A DNA stretch of 7,540 nt from Chloroflexota bacterium. Lineage in GTDB: Bacteria; Chloroflexota; Anaerolineae; J102. Made by a program: the position numbers and the translations under genes. The notes below the pieces were generated by a model. It was given only the letters and a program-made list of their open reading frames with translations. It had not been told where the DNA came from and searched no databases. Shown here one piece after another: positions 1-5,941 of this stretch. The stretch's first letter is position 1; each line of letters opens with the position of its first letter. The DNA lies in NCBI GenBank assembly GCA_024276255.1, contig JAJRXO010000128.1, forward strand, positions 1 to 7,540. The letters run 5' to 3'.

Positions 1-272
1 ACGACACCCTGGCTTACGACGTGATCGCCGACGTGGGTCCTGGCGGTAATTTCCTGCTGGAAGATCACACACTGGAGCGCTGCCGCACGGAACACTGGCT
101 ACCCGAACTTTCCGATCGCAGCGGGCTTAGCAACTGGGTAGCAGGCAATACGCCCGAGCTGGTGCAAAAAGCGCGTCGGCGCTGGCAGGAACTGCTGGCA
201 GCCCATCAGCCTCCCCCGCTGGACGCCATCATTCACCGTCAACTGCAAAACTATGTGGCCCAGGCAGGATGA
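1..272 (+). CDS. MttB-family corrinoid methyltransferase, C-terminal fragment
   Basis: This is the 3' end of a gene that enters from the left; the first complete codon is at 3-5 and the stop is TGA at 270-272, leaving about 89 residues. The visible start DTLAYDVIADVGPGGNFL, followed by a DHTL segment, paired Trp/Pro residues and a C-terminal helix with HQPPPLD, matches what I know of the C-terminus of the trimethylamine/glycine-betaine methyltransferase family (MttB/MtgB type). These cytoplasmic TIM-barrel enzymes move a methyl group from a quaternary or tertiary amine to a cobalamin on a small corrinoid protein. The part that would show whether this is a pyrrolysine enzyme or a non-pyrrolysine relative lies outside the window, so the substrate is unknown. 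An internal GTG at 21 is in frame but is not the start, because the homology continues upstream of it. The next gene is 291 bp downstream on the same strand, so co-transcription is possible but not shown. Confidence 0.82.
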   Translation, partial: DTLAYDVIADVGPGGNFLLEDHTLERCRTEHWLPELSDRSGLSNWVAGNTPELVQKARRRWQELLAAHQPPPLDAIIHRQLQNYVAQAG

Positions 273-304
273 CCTTTCCTGATCTGTCTGCTGGGATGGT
301 TTAT

Positions 305-478
305 GGAACCCGGTAAACCCGTAAACCAGGAGACCTGTAGACCGGAGCGGTAACGCGCCACGAAAACCTGGCCTGGTTTTCCGGTTTCCAGGTCCACCGG
401 GCTACCCTGTCCGAAATACTGAGAAACCCTGCAACGGTATTACGAAATACGCAACATGTAATACGCAACACGCAGTTA
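305..478 (+). repeat. Left copy of a diverged inverted repeat pair: GGTTTTCC/GGTTTCC block plus heptamer array
   Basis: The 291-bp gap after the methyltransferase has no credible gene and is mostly repetitive. Its first part is built from variants of gtaaacc, gtagacc, ggtttcc and ggttttcc, and it contains a hairpin with 7-bp arms (GAAAACC 362-368, GGTTTTC 375-381, 6-nt loop). No T-run follows the hairpin, so it is not a classic intrinsic terminator. The second part is the 7-bp array at 437-478. Read as reverse complement, 7206-7382 has the same order of parts, including an exact 15-mer GGTTTTCCGGTTTCC (375-389, reverse complement at 7296-7310) and a shared AAACCCTG/GAACCCTG stretch just before the heptamers. 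The two regions are therefore homologous and inverted. The outer edges are approximate. Confidence 0.72.
437..478 (+). repeat. Degenerate 7-bp tandem array, six units
   Basis: Six successive 7-mers can be read without gaps: gtattac, gaaatac, gcaacat, gtaatac, gcaacac, gcagtta. The consensus is close to GCAATAC. The same heptamer in the opposite orientation forms the array at 7206-7247. Short-period repeats of this kind are common between genes in some filamentous bacteria, for example the heptameric STRR repeats of cyanobacteria. The array ends 74 bp before the RBS of the racemase gene, so a promoter for that operon would have to lie in or near it. I could not identify a convincing promoter. 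Confidence 0.7.
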
Positions 479-552
479 CCTACACGATTATCCTTGGCAT
501 CGACGAACCACTGTTCATCAACCTAACTTGCTCTCCACACACATACTCTCCC

Positions 553-559
553 AGGAGGT
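553..559 (+). promoter_or_regulatory. Ribosome binding site that fixes the racemase start
   Basis: AGGAGGT lies just ahead of a double ATG (564 and 567). An in-frame ATG at 528 has no such site, and its 12 extra residues do not resemble the family's N-terminus. The site therefore places the start at 564, or at 567, where the spacing is 7 nt instead of 4. Confidence 0.8.
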
Positions 560-563
560 CCTG

Positions 564-1352
564 ATGATGTATCAAAATCGTGATATGGGAATTCACACCA
601 TCAGAGCCCGGCCCGATCGCCGCTGCTATGGCATGGGCCTGGGCATCATGATCCTCGATGAGGTTTATCCCGGCTTTCCCGGCGATGTGCGCAATGCCAG
701 CGCCTACCCATTCCCCATCCAATACGAGATCGTGGAAGGCGTTGACATCCCCACCCTGGTCTGGGCCGAGGATAAATCGCCTTGCCTCGAGCCGATCAAA
801 ACCGCAGCCAAACGCCTGGAGCGTATGGGCGTACGCGCCATTGCCGCCGAATGCGGTTATTTCGCCTATTTCCAGCGGGAGATCGCCGGCTCCGTCGATG
901 TACCGGTCTTTATGTCGAGCCTTTTGCAAGTACCCTTTGCCCAGCGACTCATCGGTCCCAACAAAGTAGTGGGTCTGATGGTCGCCCGCAAACAATTTAT
1001 GACCAACGCCCATTTGCAGGCCGTGGGCATCGAAGTTGGCAGCAACTATGTGATTGCCGGCGCCGAAGATGAATACACCAACCCCTACTTCGAAAGCCTG
1101 TGGAATGCCAATACGCGTCCCGAGCTGCCCTTTTCGGATTACGAACAGGCGGAAAAAGATTTCGTCGCTGCCTGCGTCGATTTCTACCAGCGCCATGCCA
1201 ACATGGGCGCCATGCTGCTGGAATGTACGGGCATGCAGCCCTTTGCCCGCGCCGTACAACGCCATATCGACATCCCCATCTTCAGCTGGGGCACGTTGCT
1301 CGACTACGCCTATTCGGTAGTCGTCCACCGCGACTATTACGGGCACGTGTAG
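564..1352 (+). CDS. Asp/Glu/hydantoin racemase-family protein
   Basis: A 262-residue protein of the aspartate/glutamate/hydantoin racemase fold: two Rossmann-like lobes, usual length about 220-270 residues, with one catalytic Cys in each lobe. Both are present. Cys97 lies in AECGYFAYFQ and is followed by the typical VPVFMSSLLQVPFAQ segment. Cys221 lies in LLECTGMQPFA. Two cysteines fit two-base racemases or epimerases; arylmalonate decarboxylase-like members keep only one. The segment IGPNKVVGLMVARKQ begins the second lobe. The start at 564 is set by AGGAGGT at 553-559. The enzyme is expected in the cytoplasm and would interconvert stereoisomers of a small acid or hydantoin-type intermediate; the exact substrate cannot be read. 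The hydantoinase-like gene 76 bp downstream supports a shared pathway. A 951-bp open frame on the opposite strand covers the whole gene and is a codon-usage shadow. Confidence 0.88.
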   Translation: MMYQNRDMGIHTIRARPDRRCYGMGLGIMILDEVYPGFPGDVRNASAYPFPIQYEIVEGVDIPTLVWAEDKSPCLEPIKTAAKRLERMGVRAIAAECGYFAYFQREIAGSVDVPVFMSSLLQVPFAQRLIGPNKVVGLMVARKQFMTNAHLQAVGIEVGSNYVIAGAEDEYTNPYFESLWNANTRPELPFSDYEQAEKDFVAACVDFYQRHANMGAMLLECTGMQPFARAVQRHIDIPIFSWGTLLDYAYSVVVHRDYYGHV

Positions 1353-1358
1353 GAGGAG
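1351..1358 (+). promoter_or_regulatory. Stranded Shine-Dalgarno-like AGGAGGAG overlapping the racemase stop codon
   Basis: AGGAGGAG begins inside the TAG stop codon of the racemase gene (1350-1352). This is where the RBS of a tightly packed downstream gene would normally sit. No start codon follows at a usable distance; the next gene begins at 1429, 70 nt away, on the far side of the heptamer array. Its GGAGG core (1352-1356) could pair with CCTCC at 1424-1428, directly before that ATG. Confidence 0.45.
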
Positions 1359-1364
1359 TAGGAA

Positions 1365-1405
1365 ATTCGGATTTCGGAATCGGGATTTTGGATTTTGGAT
1401 TTCGT
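1365..1405 (+). repeat. Degenerate 7-bp tandem array inside the operon
   Basis: The spacer between the racemase and hydantoinase-like genes reads as consecutive 7-mers: attcgga, tttcgga, atcggga, ttttgga, ttttgga, and then a decayed tttcgtc. The unit differs from the GCAATAC heptamer at 437 and 7206, but the period is the same. The array is A/T- and G-rich and unlike the coding sequence on either side. The hydantoinase reading frame stays open through it but contains no ATG, GTG or TTG, so it does not appear to be translated. Confidence 0.75.
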
Positions 1406-1428
1406 CACTCGCACCCCACATCACCTCC

Positions 1429-3429
1429 ATGACTTCTTCTCACAACACCCCGCCCCTGGTACTCGGCATCGATACCGGCGGCACCTTCACCGATGCCATC
1501 CTGCTCGATTATGAAACGCGCCAGGTGCTGGCCGCCCACAAAAGCCTGACCACCAAACGCGATCTGGCCATCGGCATCGAAAAGGTGATCGACGGCATTC
1601 AGATCAATGATCCCGCCGCCATCAAGATGGTATCCATCTCCACCACCCTGGCCACCAACGCCATCGCCGAAGGCAAGGGCAAACGCGTGGGGCTGATCCT
1701 CATCGGCTATGATCAGGAGCTGGTGGAGTCGTTCAAGATGAGCGAACGCTTTGCCACGCCGCATTATTTCTATTTTGCCGGCGGGCATGATCTATACGGG
1801 CAGGAAAAAGCACCGCTTGATCTGAGCGGCATCCTCAGCACCGTGGCCCGCATCCAGGATCAGGTGGATGCCCTGGCCGTCTCCGCCTACTTCAGCCCCC
1901 TCAACCCCGAACACGAAGTACGGGCATTTGAAGGCATCAGCAGCATCTGCGATCTGCCCGTCGTCCTGGGGCACCAGCTTTCCACCAAACTGGGCTCCAT
2001 CGAGCGGGCCACCACAGCCGCGCTCAATGCCTCGCTGCTGGCCATCCTGCAGGATTTTGTGGTTGCTGTGCGACGGGCTATGGCGCATCGCCACATCGAG
2101 GCGCCGTTGATGGTGGTGCGCGGGGACGGTACGCTGATGAGCGACGAGTTTGCCGCCCGCACGCCGGTCGAGACCATCCATTCCGGACCGGCTGCCAGCG
2201 CCATTGGCGGGCGTTTTCTCTCAGGCGTGGAGGATGCCCTGGTGCTGGATGTAGGCGGTACGACCACTGATCTGGCCCTCATCGAGGGGGGGCAGGTCAA
2301 TGTGACCGAGGAAGGCGCCACCGTGTCGGGCTACAAGACGGCAGTGGAGGCGGCCGATCTGTTCTCGATCGCCCTGGGCGGCGATAGCCACATTGCCCTG
2401 GGCCGTGATCGCAGGCTATCGCTGGGCCCGGAACGGGTGACGCCGCTGGCCTATCTGGCCCGAGAATACCCCATGGTTGAAGAACGCCTGCAACAGCTGG
2501 CCAAACGCACCTGGGATCGGGACTCAGCCCCGTATCTGCAATACTGGTACATCCTGCGGCAGCCGCAGACGACAGGCCAGCACAATCCCCGACAAAAAGC
2601 GCTGCTCGATTATCTGGCCGATGGCCCCAGACCGGTGCCGGACATTTTGCAACATATGGGCGTGCTGCACCCCGCCCAACTGGGGGCGGACGACCTCTTC
2701 CGCCGGGAGATCCTGGCCAAAGCCGGTCTCACCCCCACCGATTTGCTGCACAGCGAGGGGCGATTTGATCGCTGGTCAACGCGAGCATCCGAGGCCGGTC
2801 TGATCATTCTCTCTCGCGCCCTGGGCCTGGAGCAGGCAGATGTACGCGCCCACATCTGGCGGCAGGCTACAGAGACGATCGTGCGGGCCGTGGTGGCTTT
2901 TATCAGCGGCATCGCCCTGCCCCCCAAACCCCCCAATCAACCGCGTTTCGGCGACTGGGTATTCGAAAACAGTCTCTATCACCGGCATCCGCACCTCGAT
3001 ACGCAGTTTCATCTGCGCATCCCCATCATTGGCATTGGCGCCCCGGCAAGGGTCTTTCTCAGTGATGTGGCCAGGATCCTGCATACCGAACTTATCCTGC
3101 CCGAGTTTCATCAGGTTGCCAACGCGGTGGGAGCCGTAGCCGGCAGCGTAATGGTCAGTGAAGAGATCCTCGTGTATCCGCAGTTTTCGACGGCCGGCCT
3201 GGATGTCATCGGTTTCTACGTGCAGACCAATGAAGGCAGGCAGCTCTACGAGGAGAATGCCGACGCCCTGCAGGCAGCCCGGCGTCTGGCCGCAGAAAGG
3301 GCGCGGGGGGCAGCCCTGCGTTCGGGTGCAGCCAATCCCCAGGTGACAGTGGATGTTCTAGCCGACGGGCTGGACAGCTATCGTGTGCGCGCCAAGGCCA
3401 TGGGAAATCCCCGTCTGGAGAAAAACTAA
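1429..3429 (+). CDS. Hydantoinase/oxoprolinase A-like ASKHA-fold protein
   Basis: A 666-residue protein of the hydantoinase A/5-oxoprolinase family, which uses ATP to open lactam or imide rings (N-methylhydantoin, 5-oxoproline) or to carboxylate ketones. Visible parts: the first phosphate loop D15-TGGTFTD22 near the N-terminus; S71-TTLATNAI, typical of the N-terminal domain; HSGPAAS at 251-257; and the second phosphate loop D274-VGGTTTD281. The C-terminal part is unlike textbook HyuA. A long helical stretch at about 330-520 is followed by PIIGIGAPA (532-540) and VANAVGA (563-569), which look like the closing half of an ASKHA ATPase. No HyuB partner lies in the window. There is no RBS before 1429; the reverse complement of one (TCACCTCC, 1421-1428) sits there instead. 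The start is nevertheless supported, because homology begins nine residues in. The gene ends in TAATG, overlapping the regulator. Substrate unknown; membership of the broad family is secure. Confidence 0.88.
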   Translation: MTSSHNTPPLVLGIDTGGTFTDAILLDYETRQVLAAHKSLTTKRDLAIGIEKVIDGIQINDPAAIKMVSISTTLATNAIAEGKGKRVGLILIGYDQELVESFKMSERFATPHYFYFAGGHDLYGQEKAPLDLSGILSTVARIQDQVDALAVSAYFSPLNPEHEVRAFEGISSICDLPVVLGHQLSTKLGSIERATTAALNASLLAILQDFVVAVRRAMAHRHIEAPLMVVRGDGTLMSDEFAARTPVETIHSGPAASAIGGRFLSGVEDALVLDVGGTTTDLALIEGGQVNVTEEGATVSGYKTAVEAADLFSIALGGDSHIALGRDRRLSLGPERVTPLAYLAREYPMVEERLQQLAKRTWDRDSAPYLQYWYILRQPQTTGQHNPRQKALLDYLADGPRPVPDILQHMGVLHPAQLGADDLFRREILAKAGLTPTDLLHSEGRFDRWSTRASEAGLIILSRALGLEQADVRAHIWRQATETIVRAVVAFISGIALPPKPPNQPRFGDWVFENSLYHRHPHLDTQFHLRIPIIGIGAPARVFLSDVARILHTELILPEFHQVANAVGAVAGSVMVSEEILVYPQFSTAGLDVIGFYVQTNEGRQLYEENADALQAARRLAAERARGAALRSGAANPQVTVDVLADGLDSYRVRAKAMGNPRLEKN

Positions 3430-4079
3430 TGGATTTGATACGTATTGACACGCAAAAGGCTTACGAACAACTGCACACTCGTATCGTGCGTCTGCAACTG
3501 GCGCCAGGTGAGCTGATCGATGAATCGCAGCTGGCCAGCGAACTGGACCTGAGCCCCACCGCTGTACGGGAGGCGATCAGATTGCTTGTGCATGATGGCC
3601 TGGTGCAGGTCACTCCCCGACACGGGCTGTACGTGGCGCCGGTCAGCCTGGATGATCTCGCCCAGTTGAGCGAGATGCGGGTGTCGCTGGAGGGGCTATG
3701 CGCGCGGCTGGCCTCCCAACGCGCCAGCGAGGACGAGTTGGCGGTACTGATGGCGCTGCGTCAGGAACATCAACACCCTGCAGACGATGACAGCGAGCGC
3801 CTGTTCGCCCTGGATCATCGTTTCCATCAGGCCATTGCCCGCGCCGCACATAACAAATACCTGGCACGCACGCTGGAGACCTTCTTCGGCCTCTCACAGC
3901 GACTTTGGTATCTGGCCCTGCCGGAGATCGGCACCCTGCCCGCCGCCATTGCCAGGCATGTGGAACTGGTGCAGGCGATTAAGGCCGGAGATGCCGATCT
4001 GGCCGAGCGCCTGATGCAGGCGCATGTGCAAAATTTCTACGATGAAGTGCAGGCGATCCTCAAGCACAAGCTGGCCTGA
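3429..4079 (+). CDS. GntR-family transcriptional regulator, FadR/FCD type
   Basis: A 216-residue cytoplasmic DNA-binding regulator of the GntR superfamily, FadR subfamily. The winged helix-turn-helix covers about residues 8-72, with the typical AxELDLSPTAVREAIRLLxxDGLV pattern at about 36-59 and the wing RHGLYVAPV at 64-72. The helical FCD ligand domain follows (about 77-205). Its expected metal-site residues are present: Asp129 and His133 (in LDHRFHQAI), His177 and His199. A divalent metal and a small carboxylate effector are therefore likely. The ATG at 3429 shares its A with the TAA stop of the hydantoinase-like gene. A GGAGA site at 3417-3421, 7 nt upstream, suits coupled translation. By analogy with other FCD regulators it probably represses its own operon and is released by a pathway acid. 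No operator could be identified with confidence. Length is normal for the family. Confidence 0.93.
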   Translation: MDLIRIDTQKAYEQLHTRIVRLQLAPGELIDESQLASELDLSPTAVREAIRLLVHDGLVQVTPRHGLYVAPVSLDDLAQLSEMRVSLEGLCARLASQRASEDELAVLMALRQEHQHPADDDSERLFALDHRFHQAIARAAHNKYLARTLETFFGLSQRLWYLALPEIGTLPAAIARHVELVQAIKAGDADLAERLMQAHVQNFYDEVQAILKHKLA

Positions 4080-4098
4080 GGCTTGCACGCCGCTATCG

Positions 4099-5316
4099 CT
4101 AAACGGCCAGTCCACAGGCCTGAATGACGCCGCGACGACCGTTGACCAGCCAGTCGGGATTCTGACGGGCCAATGCCTCGGCCTGCCCCGGTTGCAAGCC
4201 CACGATGATCTCGGCCTTGAATGTGCGTAGAGCCACTACGGGCGCCGGAAAATAGGAAAGAACACGGGAAAAGGGAGTGGTAGGGGGCCAGTGGGCATCA
4301 CCCAGCAGGCGGCGATAATTGGCATCCCCCTTGACAATGACCAGATCGGCAGCAGCAAGCCGGGCCAGCAGATCCGCAGGCAGTTGATAGTAAAACAGAC
4401 TGCTGGTATAAAACCAATGCGTGCTGATTTGCAGACTGCCATTATGCTGCAGCTGGCGGATTTCCACTCCCAGGCGCTGGGCCTGTTCCCCGCCCTGCGC
4501 CAGCGCCCGCAACGCGTCGTCCACATCTTTGGGCATGGCATCCGACACAAAATACGGTTGCGGTTTAACGTGCAGGATCACCCGGCGCACCAGCCCCTGT
4601 TGCAGGCAATCGTGCGCCAGAGCCATATCCAGCAGCAGCTCGGTGCCGGCATTGTCCGTAATATAAATGAGTGTGTCCAACCCCCGACGCACATGTTGCC
4701 ATACCGACTCGCTGTCATCTACCAACAGATTGTGGCGCTCGGCCTGTCGTGAGCCGCTGCTTCCCAGATGACCGGCTACGTTATAGCTCAGGTCCACACG
4801 ATTGCCCCAGAGGGCGGCATGAAACAGGCGCAGAAAACGCTCCCCACTGTCCGCAGGCAGGCCGGCCAGCAGGTGATCCACCGTGTGCGGAGCCGCCTGC
4901 GGATGCCATTCCTGATCTTTGATGGGCTGGAAGGGATCTTGCAGATGCGTCGGGCCGGAATGAAAGTAGCGTGTGGCTTCCAGAATACGTCGGTAAAAAT
5001 AGGCCTCGGCCCAAAACCAGGGTACATCCAGCCAGGAGCGTCCCACAAACGGCTTTGTTACCGCGTCCCAAAACGCCCGGTCTGCCGTGGCTTCCTGTAG
5101 CAGGCGGATGCGGCCGTATACCAGTTCCTCCCACAAAGACTCCAGGTTGGAGCGAACGGGGGCAGGAAAATCGTTCACGTCCACAACCTGGCGCAGGATG
5201 TCAGGCACTCGTTTTTTCAGCGTATTGTGGGCAAAGCTGCCCGGGTCAGACGTGTGGATAAGCGGAGGAAAATTCTGAGTATCGATCAGGGGATCAGGAA
5301 TGCAGTAGTTTATCAT
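4099..5316 (-). CDS. DUF89-family protein, ARMT1-like (subfamily III) metal-dependent phosphatase
   Basis: A 405-residue minus-strand protein. Its motifs match the DUF89 damage-control phosphatases, most closely subfamily III, known from human ARMT1 and yeast YMR027W. The N-terminal SDPGSFAHNTLKKRVPDIL (from residue 23) is a subfamily hallmark. The probable metal-binding pair is Asp221-Asn222 in DNAGTELLLD, followed by YFVSDAMPKDV. KGDANYRRLLGD, with Asp331, leads into the conserved WPPTTPF. LRTFKAEIIVGL and the C-terminal NGRRGVIQ complete the fold. Family members hydrolyse phosphate from sugar phosphates and damaged phosphometabolites with Mn, Co or Ni; the substrate here is inferred only at that level. 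The ATG at 5316-5314 has no clear RBS. The stop lies only 19 bp from that of the convergent regulator, leaving no room for a separate terminator. Length is close to that of family members (about 370-440). Confidence 0.88.
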   Translation of the reverse strand: MINYCIPDPLIDTQNFPPLIHTSDPGSFAHNTLKKRVPDILRQVVDVNDFPAPVRSNLESLWEELVYGRIRLLQEATADRAFWDAVTKPFVGRSWLDVPWFWAEAYFYRRILEATRYFHSGPTHLQDPFQPIKDQEWHPQAAPHTVDHLLAGLPADSGERFLRLFHAALWGNRVDLSYNVAGHLGSSGSRQAERHNLLVDDSESVWQHVRRGLDTLIYITDNAGTELLLDMALAHDCLQQGLVRRVILHVKPQPYFVSDAMPKDVDDALRALAQGGEQAQRLGVEIRQLQHNGSLQISTHWFYTSSLFYYQLPADLLARLAAADLVIVKGDANYRRLLGDAHWPPTTPFSRVLSYFPAPVVALRTFKAEIIVGLQPGQAEALARQNPDWLVNGRRGVIQACGLAV

Positions 5317-5941
5317 GATTGGCTACAGGAAGAAGGAGTGGGGAGCAGGCCCGGTTTGCTTATCTACTTATCTCCTGCGGGCGCGGCTCTGCGCTGGCGT
5401 TCTTCTTGGTACCGGCTTATGCGGGTTAGGGGCGGGTGCATCATAAAGGAAAGGCCAGACATCTGGCAATGTCTGACCCTGTTGAGTGATGGTGATACGC
5501 GATTGCTATCGAGCCCGCACCTTCGCTCGATGATCGGCCCCTGCTGCCGCCATCACGCCATTGTGCTGGCTGCAGCATGATGGGAGGGAACTTTCGTTCC
5601 TTCGAAAACAGCATAGCAATGATTGTAATAGATGTCAAACTGCGGAAACGGCATGAACGCGTTTCCATCTGGGAGCACGAGCGAAATAGTCGCTGTTTGG
5701 CAGATATCGCGCGCCCCGGGGCCGTGATGCTTCCACCTTTGGAATTGCTGACCTGTTTTTCAGTTGCTTGCAGTTATTACGCCATGAGGTGATAATGGAG
5801 CTGTTGAGCGCTGTTTTCGTGCCGCCTTAACCTCCATTCCCTGATCGCTTATCCATCGCAGGTCACTTGATTAGCTGGCAGATCTCTGTACGCCGCCAAC
5901 GGTCGTCAGTCTGACCATCCGCTGCTTCTGCCGAGGATATC
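5317..5941. other. 625-bp intergenic region with hairpins but no convincing gene
   Basis: This space separates the divergent DUF89 and lipoprotein genes. Open frames exist on both strands (for example 5577-5792 plus), but none has an RBS or a recognisable protein. Four small inverted repeats fall within 190 bp. They are 5508-5514/5525-5531 (7-bp arms, ATCGAGC), 5585-5591/5596-5602 (7 bp including one wobble, TTTC loop), 5644-5650/5660-5666 (GGAAACG) and 5680-5684/5690-5694 (AGCGA). A further near-palindrome CCAGACATCTGG lies at about 5456-5467 and is followed by a partial repeat TGTCTG. They could be operators, a structured leader or an sRNA, or remnants of a decayed gene. I cannot choose between these. 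Confidence 0.5.
5768..5796 (+). promoter_or_regulatory. Possible sigma-70-type promoter for the lipoprotein gene
   Basis: TTGCAG (5768-5773) and GATAAT (5791-5796) are 17 bp apart. The -10 matches TATAAT in five of six positions, but the -35 matches TTGACA in only three. Transcription would start near 5803 and give a leader of about 140 nt before the GTG at 5942. This is a by-eye call. Confidence 0.3.

Noticed and set aside
362..381. Intrinsic terminator for the methyltransferase gene
   Set aside because: The hairpin is real (7-bp arms) but no T-run follows, and it is part of the repeat block, so termination cannot be claimed.
528..563. Upstream ATG at 528 as start of the racemase gene
   Set aside because: It would place the strong AGGAGGT site inside the coding region and add 12 residues without family similarity.
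480..1430. Long open frame on the minus strand (316 codons) covering the racemase gene
   Set aside because: The plus-strand protein has clear family motifs, both catalytic cysteines and an RBS. The antisense product resembles nothing known, runs through the heptamer repeat, and its RBS-like GGAGGTG is too close to any ATG.
4080..4098. Shared bidirectional terminator between the convergent regulator and DUF89 genes
   Set aside because: Only 19 bp separate the stop codons, and no stem with T-runs is visible there.
4291..4752. Plus-strand open frame (153 codons) opposite the DUF89 gene
   Set aside because: It lies wholly antisense to a well-supported gene and has no recognisable motif.
5577..5792. 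71-codon plus-strand open frame in the intergenic region
   Set aside because: It has no RBS, no recognisable domain and an unconvincing residue pattern, and it overlaps two hairpins.
5786..5830. Eleven-codon leader peptide (ATG at 5795) preceded by GAGGTG
   Set aside because: The same bases form the best -10 candidate, so a transcript from that promoter would not contain it. It has no attenuator-like codon run.
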